A DNA stretch of 64,000 nt from Geomonas agri (GTDB lineage: Bacteria > Desulfobacterota > Desulfuromonadia > Geobacterales > Geobacteraceae): contig NZ_JAINZO010000002.1 in assembly GCF_020179605.1 (NCBI RefSeq), positions 62,001 to 126,000 of the forward strand, read 5' to 3'. The position numbers and the translations under genes are program-made. Positions 39,531 through 46,981 of this stretch are shown piece after piece. Under the pieces are notes generated by a model that was given only the letters and a program-made list of their open reading frames with translations, ran no database searches and had not been told where the DNA came from. Within the stretch, counting starts at the first letter, position 1. Each line of letters opens with the position of its first letter.

Positions 39531-40631
39531 CTGCTCCCGTCCCCCCGTTCGCTCCCGCGCCCCCGCGTGTTCTTGCTCCTCCGCGTGCTCAGCATCCGTT
39601 TCCGCCAGTGACACCCGGTTCTTGCCCAGGCGCTTGCTGCGATACATGGCCAGGTCCGCCTGCTTCACCACGCTCTTCAGGTCGTCACCATCCCAGGGAT
39701 AGGAGGCGATACCCGCCGAAAGGGTGCAGTCGATCAGGTCGCCATCGTAACTGAAAGGACAGGAACTCATGGCGCGGACGATGCGCTCAACGGCCGGGAG
39801 AATCTGCTCCTTGTCGTGATCGGCAAACAGGATGATGAATTCGTCCCCACCGAAGCGCGCGGCGATGTCACTCTCCCGGATGTTGGAACGGACCACCTGC
39901 GCGGTCCACTTGATCAGCTCCGTCCCCGCCAGGTGGCCGTAGCGGTCGTTGATCTGCTTCAGGTTGTCGGCGTCCAGCATACAGATGGCGAAGGGGGTCT
40001 GGTAGCGGCGCGCCAGTCGCTCCTGCTGCAGGGCAAGCGCCTCGAAACTGCGCATGTTGTTGAGTTCAGTTAGATCGTCGGTGAGCGACAGGTGCTCCAC
40101 CTCGGCGCGGGCGGCCTCGGTCTCCCCGGCCAGGATGGCGCCGACATGGGCAATCAGGATGAAGGGGAAGACGCGGATCAGGTACCCTGGGACTTGGCTC
40201 CAAAGCGGTGGGGACTCACCAGCTGCCAGCAGCGAATAGGAGGCGACGGCCAGCCCGGCCATGAGGTAGGTGATGCGCCTCCCCAGCGTGAGCGAGGTCG
40301 CCATCAGGACCAGGTAGATGGCCGAGATGAAGGGGCTGTCGGTCCTGCCAGTAAACCAGCAGACGGCCAGCAGGTAGACCAGGAGCAGCACCAGCTCCAG
40401 CGAGGCCTTGAGCTGGCCATTGGGGAGCAGCCCCCGCGTGATGAGCAGGGAGATCGCCAGGACGAGCGAAGCAACAGCCACCCACACGGCGCCGGGATGC
40501 GGCAGGGGAACCAGGTAGATGTCGAGCAGCACCAGCCCGACCAGGAGTGACGCGATCACTCCCAACACCCGGTTATGGCCGGCGAATCTCTCGCCGACCT
40601 GCGCAGTTACCCATCCCTTTGCCTCTATCAT
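39429..40631 (-). CDS. Membrane-bound diguanylate cyclase (GGDEF)
   Basis: The 400-residue protein has about six membrane segments (residues 22-168) and then a GGDEF domain. The active site is RFGGDEF (GGDEF at 261-265). The product-inhibition I-site RESD (252-255) lies five residues upstream, so an active, feedback-inhibited c-di-GMP synthase is expected. LSLTDDLTELNN starts the domain. A charged tail of about 55 residues follows, and its last 33 codons are antisense to the end of cls, which is unusual. The ATG at 40631 follows GAGGCGGCGGG. The signal sensed by the membrane part is unknown. Confidence 0.92.
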   Translation of the reverse strand: MIEAKGWVTAQVGERFAGHNRVLGVIASLLVGLVLLDIYLVPLPHPGAVWVAVASLVLAISLLITRGLLPNGQLKASLELVLLLVYLLAVCWFTGRTDSPFISAIYLVLMATSLTLGRRITYLMAGLAVASYSLLAAGESPPLWSQVPGYLIRVFPFILIAHVGAILAGETEAARAEVEHLSLTDDLTELNNMRSFEALALQQERLARRYQTPFAICMLDADNLKQINDRYGHLAGTELIKWTAQVVRSNIRESDIAARFGGDEFIILFADHDKEQILPAVERIVRAMSSCPFSYDGDLIDCTLSAGIASYPWDGDDLKSVVKQADLAMYRSKRLGKNRVSLAETDAEHAEEQEHAGARERTGGREQLKVRGEKLGSGVPQLDGKRSSVHLRKGDLTRER

Positions 40632-40650
40632 CCCGCCGCCTCGTCAGGTT

Positions 40651-40670
40651 ATGGCGGAAAATTCCGCCAT
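40651..40670. promoter_or_regulatory. Palindrome upstream of the diguanylate cyclase gene (possible operator)
   Basis: ATGGCGGAA-AA-TTCCGCCAT: nine-base arms with a two-base centre, 20 bases before the cyclase ATG and downstream of the znuB stop. It could be an operator or a leader hairpin. Confidence 0.45.
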
Positions 40671-40730
40671 TGCCCTTATCGGCGGTGCTCCCGGAAAGTT
40701 AACCGGGGAGGTAAAAAAACTGGGCAGGCC

Positions 40731-41555
40731 TCAGTGGTGACGCAGCAGGGTACGGGCGGCGAAGGCGCAGAGAAAGACCGCGAAGTTGATCAGCACGATG
40801 GTGGCGCCGGTGGGGAGGTTCATTACGAAGGAGAAAGAGATGCCGCAGATGACGGTTGCAACGCCGATCCCGGCCGCGGACACGATAGCGGTCTTGAACC
40901 CCTTGGCAATCTGAAGGGCCGAGACGGCCGGTAGGATGAGGAGCGCCGAGATCAGCATGATGCCCACCACCTTCATGGCCAGCACCACGGTCAGGGCGGT
41001 CAAGAGCACCAGCACCGTGTTGATGCGGTCCGTGTTGAGACCGGAACTCTTGGCCAGTTCCTCGTCGAAGGTGCTGGCGAAGAGCTCGTTGTAGAACATG
41101 ACCACGCCGGCGATGACGATGAAGAAGAGTACTGCTGCGATGGCGAGCTCGCTGGAACTGATGGAAAGGATGTTGCCGAAGAGGTAGCTGAAGAGGTCGA
41201 CGTTGAAGCCGCCGGCGACGCTGGCCAGGAGGACACCGGTCGCAATGCCGATGGCAGATACCATGCCGATGGCGGCGTCGCCGTAGATCCTCGCCTTCTG
41301 GGCAAGCTTGAGGATGCCCATGGCCGAAGCAAGCACCACCGGGATGATGGAGAGGGTCATGTAGACCGAGTGCAGCCGGAAAAAGAGCGCGAGCGCTACG
41401 CTGCCGAAGGTGACGTGGGCCAGGCCGTCGCCGATCAGCGAAAGCCTGCGCAGCACCAGGAACACCCCGAGTACCGAGCAGAGGATAGCGATCAGCGACC
41501 CGCCGATAAGTGCCCTCTGCATGAAGCCGTAGCTGAGCATCTCGTTCAGATTCAT
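40731..41555 (-). CDS. znuB: Zinc ABC transporter, permease ZnuB
   Basis: A 274-residue inner-membrane protein of the ABC-3 metal permease family with about eight hydrophobic helices. Signatures include GDGLAHVTFGSVALALF and VVGIMLISALLILPAVSAL. Last gene of zur-znuA-znuC-znuB, 11 bases after znuC. Zinc rather than manganese specificity is inferred from the linked Zur-like regulator and the histidine-rich loop of the binding protein. Confidence 0.92.
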   Translation of the reverse strand: MNLNEMLSYGFMQRALIGGSLIAILCSVLGVFLVLRRLSLIGDGLAHVTFGSVALALFFRLHSVYMTLSIIPVVLASAMGILKLAQKARIYGDAAIGMVSAIGIATGVLLASVAGGFNVDLFSYLFGNILSISSSELAIAAVLFFIVIAGVVMFYNELFASTFDEELAKSSGLNTDRINTVLVLLTALTVVLAMKVVGIMLISALLILPAVSALQIAKGFKTAIVSAAGIGVATVICGISFSFVMNLPTGATIVLINFAVFLCAFAARTLLRHH

Positions 41556-41566
41556 TTCAAAAACCT

Positions 41567-42319
41567 CTAGTGCCTATGGCAAACCAGGTGCTGGCCGTGC
41601 TCGCCGAAGAACCCGGTCATTTCGGTGGAGTTGCAGAAGTCGTCGAAGCTGCCGTAGAAGACCACCTTCTTGTCCAGGTACAAGAGGTGCGAAGCGTACT
41701 TGCCGATGGTGGCCGTGTCGTGGGTGACCAGGAGCACGGTGCACCGCTTCTCCCGGTTCATCTCGAAGATGAGCTTGTAGAAACTATCCCTGGTCTCCGG
41801 GTCGAGCGCCGTAGTCGGCTCGTCCATGACCAGCAGCGCCGGGTCGTTCACCAGCGCCCGCGCCAAGAGCACCCGCTGCCGAAGCCCCCCGGACAACTCG
41901 CCGATCATGGCCCCCCTGATGTGGGAGATCCCCATCCACTCCATGGTCCGCTCCACGGCCCGGGCGTCATCGCGGTTGAAGCGCCGCGGGAACTTCTTCG
42001 CCGAGAGCCGTCCCAGGCGGATCACCTCGTCCACCGTAGCCGGGAAGTGCGGGTTGAAGAACTGCAGCCCCTGCGGCAGGTAGCCGATCCTGTGCCAGTC
42101 GCGGAAGGAGGCCTGCGGAGTCCCCAAGAGGGACACCTCGCCCGAGGTCGGTGCCAGGAGCTGCAGGATGATCTTGATCATGGTGCTCTTGCCCGACCCG
42201 TTGGGACCGCAGATCCCGACGTAGTCGCCGGCGTTCACGCTGAAGCTGATGTCCTGCAGCACCTCGGTGCCATGGTAGCCGGCGCAGAGGTTGCGCACGC
42301 TGAGAGCTATGTCGTTCAT
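41567..42319 (-). CDS. znuC: Zinc ABC transporter, ATPase ZnuC
   Basis: The 250-residue ABC ATPase has Walker A GPNGSGKSTMIK, the signature LSGGLRQRVLLARAL, Walker B ALLVMDEPTTALDP and the H-loop VTHD. GYLPQGLQFFNPHFPATVDEV is the Q-loop region of the metal-type family. Its ATG overlaps the znuA stop (ATGA, 42316-42319). Confidence 0.93.
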   Translation of the reverse strand: MNDIALSVRNLCAGYHGTEVLQDISFSVNAGDYVGICGPNGSGKSTMIKIILQLLAPTSGEVSLLGTPQASFRDWHRIGYLPQGLQFFNPHFPATVDEVIRLGRLSAKKFPRRFNRDDARAVERTMEWMGISHIRGAMIGELSGGLRQRVLLARALVNDPALLVMDEPTTALDPETRDSFYKLIFEMNREKRCTVLLVTHDTATIGKYASHLLYLDKKVVFYGSFDDFCNSTEMTGFFGEHGQHLVCHRH

Positions 42320-43242
42320 TGCAGTCCCGTCTTCAGGTTGCGGAGATTTTCTTCCATGAGGGAGATGAAGGTGACGCCGCGCTGCAGGTCGTCCCTGGTG
42401 ACGTTGTGCCCCGCGCGCAGCATGAGTACCTTGGCGCCGGTCTCCCGGGCGATGGTCTCGGCGATCCGCGGGCTCAGCAGTTCCTCGGTATAAACGTAGT
42501 TCAGATGCTCGCGACGCATCACCTGCACCAGTTCAGCTAGCTTGGTCGGGGTGGGCTCGGCATCGGCATTCACCGCCGAGGCGGAGATGTATTTCAGACC
42601 GTAACGCCTGGCGAGATAGCCGAACGCGTAGTGGCCGCCGTGCAGCAGCACCTTCTTGGGGCACTGGGCCAGGGTCTCCTTGTAGCGCTGGTCCAGTTCG
42701 GCCAGTTGCTGATCCAGTTTGGCCGCGTTCTGCTGGTAGAAAGCCTTGTTGGCGGCATCGCGCACGATGTAGGCTGCCAGGATGTTCCTAGCGATGGTAC
42801 GGGCGTTGTCGAAATCCAGCCAGATGTGGGGATCCACCCCGGTCCCTTCGTGGGCGTCATGCTCCCCGCGATGCTGGTCCGACACCGGCCCCTGCATCAG
42901 CGGGATACCTTTTCCCCCCTCGACCACCTCGACCTTGCCGCGGTCCAAGCCGGAGATGATGTTGGCCGCCCAGGGCTCCATGGCAGCGTTGGTGTAGATG
43001 AAGAGGTCGGCACGGTTCACCCGGACCACGTCCTCAGGGCGCGGCTCGAAGGAGTGCGGTTCGACGCCCGGCGGGAGCAGCAGACTGACGGTGGCCCGGT
43101 CGCCGCCGATGGTCCTCGCGAAGTCGTAGAGCGGGAACAGGGTCGCCACCACCTGGAGTTTCCCGTCGGATTGCTGCTTTTCTTTGCTACACCCCGGCGT
43201 CACCAAGAGCAGCGCCAGCAGTAAGGCCATAAGCCATTTCAT
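42316..43242 (-). CDS. znuA: Zinc ABC transporter, substrate-binding lipoprotein ZnuA
   Basis: A 308-residue cluster A-I binding protein with a lipoprotein signal (MKWLMALLLALLLVTPGC, Cys 18). Metal ligands appear in GVEPHSFEPRPED, DPHIWLDFDNA and LHGGHYAFGYLARRYG. A short His/Asp-rich stretch before the second (DQHRGEHDAHEG) is the charged loop typical of zinc-specific members. The ATG at 43242 overlaps the zur stop as ATGA; the longer frame is antisense to nothing useful and lacks the signal. Confidence 0.93.
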   Translation of the reverse strand: MKWLMALLLALLLVTPGCSKEKQQSDGKLQVVATLFPLYDFARTIGGDRATVSLLLPPGVEPHSFEPRPEDVVRVNRADLFIYTNAAMEPWAANIISGLDRGKVEVVEGGKGIPLMQGPVSDQHRGEHDAHEGTGVDPHIWLDFDNARTIARNILAAYIVRDAANKAFYQQNAAKLDQQLAELDQRYKETLAQCPKKVLLHGGHYAFGYLARRYGLKYISASAVNADAEPTPTKLAELVQVMRREHLNYVYTEELLSPRIAETIARETGAKVLMLRAGHNVTRDDLQRGVTFISLMEENLRNLKTGLQ

Positions 43243-43673
43243 TGTTTGTCCCCGTTGTCGGCGCAGCCGCCGCACAATCCGTTTAACTGCAGGATATGGG
43301 AGAGCACCTTGCCCCCGTTGCGCTTGGACACCTCCTGCTCCAACGCATCGATGCCGCAAGCCGGGATGTCCTCGACCTTGCGGCATGAGAGGCAGACGAA
43401 GTGGTGATGGTGCTCCCGGTTGCTGCAGAAATAGTAGTAAAGCTGGCGGTTAGGGTGGATCACCTTGGAAAGGACGCCGCTTTGGGCGAGTTCCTCCAGG
43501 TTGCGGTACACCGTGGGAAGACCCAGCCGGTCGAAGCGATCCTTCAGCCTCTTCCACAGTTCCTCGGGGCTCGCGTATCCCGGTTCCGCCTCGAGCATCT
43601 CGAGGATCGCCAGCCTTTTCGGCGTCGCCTTCATGCCGGCGGTCTTCAAGGCCGTTGCGTGACGCTGGTCCAT
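43239..43673 (-). CDS. zur: Fur-family regulator, probably the zinc regulator Zur
   Basis: The 144-residue protein has the winged-helix domain (TPKRLAILEMLEAEPGYASPEELW, GLPTVYRNLEEL) and the metal-binding HHHH segment REHHHHFVCLSC. Two Cys pairs (CLSC and C-terminal CGGC) should hold structural zinc. Fur, Zur and PerR look alike; its translational coupling to znuA (ATGA) points to Zur. The ATG at 43673 with GAGGCGGGT is chosen over upstream codons that would extend through the promoter. A palindrome over the start site suggests autoregulation. Confidence 0.88.
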   Translation of the reverse strand: MDQRHATALKTAGMKATPKRLAILEMLEAEPGYASPEELWKRLKDRFDRLGLPTVYRNLEELAQSGVLSKVIHPNRQLYYYFCSNREHHHHFVCLSCRKVEDIPACGIDALEQEVSKRNGGKVLSHILQLNGLCGGCADNGDKQ

Positions 43674-43688
43674 ACCCGCCTCTAAATA

Positions 43689-43699
43689 GAAATGATTTC
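43689..43699. promoter_or_regulatory. Candidate Zur operator
   Basis: GAAAT-G-ATTTC, a perfect 11-base inverted repeat just downstream of the -10 of the zur-znu promoter. Confidence 0.45.
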
Positions 43700-43704
43700 G
43701 TTTT

Positions 43705-43732
43705 AGGATAGCCAGCATGGTCTTCTTGTCAA
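43705..43732 (-). promoter_or_regulatory. Predicted promoter of the zur-znuACB operon
   Basis: On the minus strand TTGACA (43732-43727), 16-base spacer, TATCCT (43710-43705). Confidence 0.7.
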
Positions 43733-43971
43733 GAAAAATATTGTAATTAAAAGACACTTTGCGTTAAGATTCCAGCGCTTCCAGTGATATGGCACAACAT
43801 TTCCGGTCTTTGGCGGAGTAACCGGCGCCAGGATTAGAGGGCCTGAAGGGGGTACCCTCGTTAGATCGGTTAGTTGGACGTCCCATTGTCGTGGTGGGGA
43901 TCGTTGGCGTTTGTATTGCATCTGTAAACAGCTGTTGCTATGCAGTTATTTTATTTGGTGGGCGGCGTCAC

Positions 43972-44706
43972 ATGCAAAACGGAACCTACAACTATAAGGA
44001 CTACTTTCAGCCCGGCCAGAAAGCGCGGGTCGAAGTGGCGTTATCAGGGGACACGGTTTTCAATGACGGCGCGATAGTCACCGAGATAAACGACACCGAG
44101 GTCCGCCTGAGGCTGTCCCGCGAGAAACTCCCCGAAGGAGTGTTCCTGCGCCCCGAAGCGCCGCTGGTAGTCCGGGTCGGCGTAGGTGGCAACAGCTATC
44201 GCTGCAAGGCCGTGGTGCTCGACGACCAGGGCGAAGAAGACCTCCGCATCGCCTTCACCGACCGGGTGACCCCCGAGGACCAGAGGGAATACTTCCGCCT
44301 CGGCACCGACATCCCCGTCATCCTGTTCAATGTGACCGCGGGGACCGCCGAGGAAAGCGGCACCGCCGGGTTGCGGGTGGCGACGCAGAGCAGCCTGCCG
44401 CGGGTCGTCAACATCAGCGGCGGCGGGTTACGCACCGAGACGGAGATGGAGATGACGCGCGATGACATTGTCTATGCCACCTTCCATCTGCCGTTGCCCG
44501 AACCGAAAGTAGTGCCGGTGGTCGCCCAGGTTATGCACTGTGAGAAGATCGACAGGGGCGACGGCGTGGTCCACAGCGCCGGCCTGCGGTTCATGCACAT
44601 CAACGAGCGGGATCGCGACGCCATAGTCCGTTTCGTCTGCAACGAAGAGATCAAGCGTATCAGGCTGTGCCGTAAGGATTTCTACTCCCTATCCAACGCT
44701 TCGTAA
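43972..44706 (+). CDS. PilZ-domain protein, probable c-di-GMP receptor
   Basis: A 244-residue soluble protein with a YcgR-like beta-rich N-terminal domain (about residues 1-100) and a C-terminal PilZ domain. The c-di-GMP-binding residues are visible: the RxxxR element as R105-EYF-R109 and the N/DxSxxG element as NISGGGL (148-154). It is therefore likely to bind c-di-GMP; the output partner is unknown. The frame is open from 43891, but the ATG at 43972 is preceded by a GGTGGGCGG site. It lies divergently from zur and ends in its own terminator. Confidence 0.88.
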   Translation: MQNGTYNYKDYFQPGQKARVEVALSGDTVFNDGAIVTEINDTEVRLRLSREKLPEGVFLRPEAPLVVRVGVGGNSYRCKAVVLDDQGEEDLRIAFTDRVTPEDQREYFRLGTDIPVILFNVTAGTAEESGTAGLRVATQSSLPRVVNISGGGLRTETEMEMTRDDIVYATFHLPLPEPKVVPVVAQVMHCEKIDRGDGVVHSAGLRFMHINERDRDAIVRFVCNEEIKRIRLCRKDFYSLSNAS

Positions 44707-44749
44707 TCGCTGATAAGACAGCGATAATTTGTGTAATGCCGCAACTGAC

Positions 44750-44783
44750 AAGGCCAACCGGGCATCCGGTTGGCCTTTTTTTA
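44750..44783 (+). terminator. Terminator after the PilZ gene
   Basis: AAGGCCAACCGG-GCAT-CCGGTTGGCC followed by seven T. Confidence 0.93.
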
Positions 44784-44840
44784 TTCTTTGCGAAGGGGAG
44801 ACAGAGGGGATTTGCCTTCCCACCACTCCAGGCACCGCCC

Positions 44841-45920
44841 CTATCCCAACTCCGCCGCCAGCGCCCGCACTAGCAGGTCATTTTCCTCCTTGAGCCGCAC
44901 CGCGACCCTGAAGAAGCTGACATCGAGTCCCTGGAAATTGCCGCAGTCCCTGATCAGTATCCCCTTCGCGAGCAGCGCCTCGCGCAACTGCCTCGCGCTC
45001 ACCCCCTGACGCAGTATCCGCACCAGCAGGTAATTTGCCCGCCCCGGGAACACCTGCAGTCCCGGGATCCCCGCAAGGGCGGTAGCGAGGCGTGCACGCT
45101 GCTCATCGATGTAGCTTCTGGTACGGCGGCAGTAATCATCATCCGCCAGCGAAGCCACCCCGGCCACCTGCGCCGCGGTGTTGACGTTCCAGGGATCCTG
45201 CTGCGCGACTATCTGCGCCACGGTCTCCACAGCTGCTATAGCGTAACCCAGGCGCAATCCGGGAATGCCGAAGAATTTGGTCATGGAGCGGAGCAGGACC
45301 GCACGCGGGTTGCCACGCACCAAGTGCTTCGCCGACTCCTCCTCGCAAAAATCGATGAAGGCCTCGTCGAGCACCAGGAAGGTGCCGCTCTCCCGGCAGA
45401 TATCGATCACCCCGGTGAGATCCCGCAGCGGCAGCAGGTTCCCCGCCGGATTGCCCGGATTGCAGAGAAAAAGCATGTCGTAGCCGGCGGCTAGCTTTTG
45501 ACCGAGTGCAATCGTATCGAGGGCGAAATCGTCGGCAGACGACAGGGTGTAGTAGTCGATCTCCCACCCTGCCCGCTCCAGGGCCAGGGCGTATTCCGCA
45601 AAGGCAGGCGCGACCACCAGCGCCTTTTTGCCAGGGAAGGTGCGCGGCAGCAGGTGTATCAGCTCGGTCGAGCCATTGGCGACGGCGATCTCGGCGGATC
45701 CGATCCCGTGATACTCCGCCAGCGCCTGTTTCAGCTCGGTGGCGCCTTTATCCGGGTAATGGAGTAAACGGTCCACGCTTGCATTCAGCGCCTCGCGCAC
45801 CCCCGGAGCCATACCCAGCGGGTTGATGCTGGCGGAAAAGTCGATGATGCGCTCCGGTGCTAGCCCGAGGTTCCTGGCCACGGCAAAAACGTTGCCGCCA
45901 TGTTCATGTGGGATTGCCAT
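44841..45920 (-). CDS. cobD: Threonine-phosphate decarboxylase (aminopropanol-phosphate synthesis)
   Basis: A 359-residue class I/II aminotransferase-fold PLP enzyme of the HisC/CobD type. It starts HEHGGNVFAVARNLG, the typical CobD N-terminus. Motifs are DFSASINPLG, LFLCNPGNPAGNLLP, VLDEAFIDFCEEES and the PLP lysine in SMTKFFGIPGLRLGYA. It makes (R)-1-amino-2-propanol phosphate for the cobalamin side arm. Location at the end of the Cbi cluster, just after cbiB whose product uses this amine, favours CobD over histidinol-phosphate aminotransferase. The ATG at 45920 follows AAGGTAAGCCT. Confidence 0.9.
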   Translation of the reverse strand: MAIPHEHGGNVFAVARNLGLAPERIIDFSASINPLGMAPGVREALNASVDRLLHYPDKGATELKQALAEYHGIGSAEIAVANGSTELIHLLPRTFPGKKALVVAPAFAEYALALERAGWEIDYYTLSSADDFALDTIALGQKLAAGYDMLFLCNPGNPAGNLLPLRDLTGVIDICRESGTFLVLDEAFIDFCEEESAKHLVRGNPRAVLLRSMTKFFGIPGLRLGYAIAAVETVAQIVAQQDPWNVNTAAQVAGVASLADDDYCRRTRSYIDEQRARLATALAGIPGLQVFPGRANYLLVRILRQGVSARQLREALLAKGILIRDCGNFQGLDVSFFRVAVRLKEENDLLVRALAAELG

Positions 45921-45970
45921 AGGCTTACCTTTTTTCCGAGCTCCCGCTGTTCTTATTGCTCGCTGCAAAT

Positions 45971-46012
45971 CCTTCCCCGCCCCCGGAGAGGAAGGGTCAG
46001 GGAGGGGGGAGG
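45971..46012. repeat. CCCTCCCCCGGAGGG-type palindromic repeat, degenerate copy
   Basis: CCTTCCCCGCCCCCGGAGAGG then AAGGGTCAGGGAGGGGGG, in the short cbiB-cobD gap. Confidence 0.55.
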
Positions 46013-46018
46013 CAGCAT

Positions 46019-46981
46019 TCAGAAACTTCCTGCTATTGCCAAAACTGAAAGCCAGCCCGCCACCAGCAGCGCCTCGCTGCCATACATCAACCGTACGACA
46101 CCCGCGTACGTCGCCTGAGAGAGCGGCTGTAGCGGATCACCAATGGTGGGTTTCGCCACGATCCTGCCAAAATAACGGTTCGCCCCACCCAGCCTGACGC
46201 CGAGCGCTCCGGCGGCCGCCGCTTCGGGAAAGCCGCTGTTGGGGGAGGAATGGTTCCTGCCGTCCCGGCGCAGGATCCGCCAGGCACCGCCGCCGCTCAA
46301 CCCGCAAAGCGGAGCCGCCAGCACCATGAGTAGCCCGGTCAGCCGCGCCGGGATATAGTTGGCGACGTCGTCGAAGCGGGCCGAAGCCCAACCGAATTCG
46401 AGGTACCGGTCGTTCTTGTAACCCACCATCGAGTCGAGGGTGTTAACCGCCTTGTAGGCGATGGCCAGCGCGGGGCCGCCCAGCACCAGGTAAAAAAGCG
46501 GCGCGATGACGCCGTCGCCGGTATTCTCAGCCACCGTCTCCACCGCTCCCCGGATGATCTCCGGCTCGTCCAGGTCCGTGGTCTCGCGGCCGACGATGTA
46601 GGACAGCGCCACCCTGGCGGCGGGAAGATCGCCTTTCTGCAGCGCCCGCACCACCTTGGCCGACTCCAGGTGCAGCGAGCGCGCCGCCAGCGAAACCCAG
46701 GCGAGGTAGAGGCTGACGACAAAGCACGCTGCCGGGGCAAGCTGGAAAGCGGCATATATGAGCGACGCCGCCAGCGCATAACTGACGCCAACGGTGATAA
46801 CCAGCAGGGCAACGCCCGCCACGCGCGCATTCGGGATCAAGCGGCGCAGGGGACCTTCCAGCGACGAGATCAACTCGCCGATACCGATCACCGGGTGCGG
46901 CAAGGCGCGCGGGTCACCCAGGACCAGGTCCAGCAGCACCGCTCCGAGCACTACCGCGACGGGGGACTCTGCGACTGTCAT
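46019..46981 (-). CDS. cbiB: Adenosylcobinamide-phosphate synthase
   Basis: A 320-residue integral membrane protein that attaches aminopropanol phosphate to adenosylcobyric acid. Signatures are DLVLGDPRALPHPVIGIGELIS at the N-terminus, VGRETTDLDEPEIIRGAVET and NTLDSMVGYKNDRYLEFGWAS. Several hydrophobic segments are visible. Its ATG overlaps the stop of the cbiHP fusion (ATGA, 46978-46981), and cobD follows. Confidence 0.95.
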   Translation of the reverse strand: MTVAESPVAVVLGAVLLDLVLGDPRALPHPVIGIGELISSLEGPLRRLIPNARVAGVALLVITVGVSYALAASLIYAAFQLAPAACFVVSLYLAWVSLAARSLHLESAKVVRALQKGDLPAARVALSYIVGRETTDLDEPEIIRGAVETVAENTGDGVIAPLFYLVLGGPALAIAYKAVNTLDSMVGYKNDRYLEFGWASARFDDVANYIPARLTGLLMVLAAPLCGLSGGGAWRILRRDGRNHSSPNSGFPEAAAAGALGVRLGGANRYFGRIVAKPTIGDPLQPLSQATYAGVVRLMYGSEALLVAGWLSVLAIAGSF

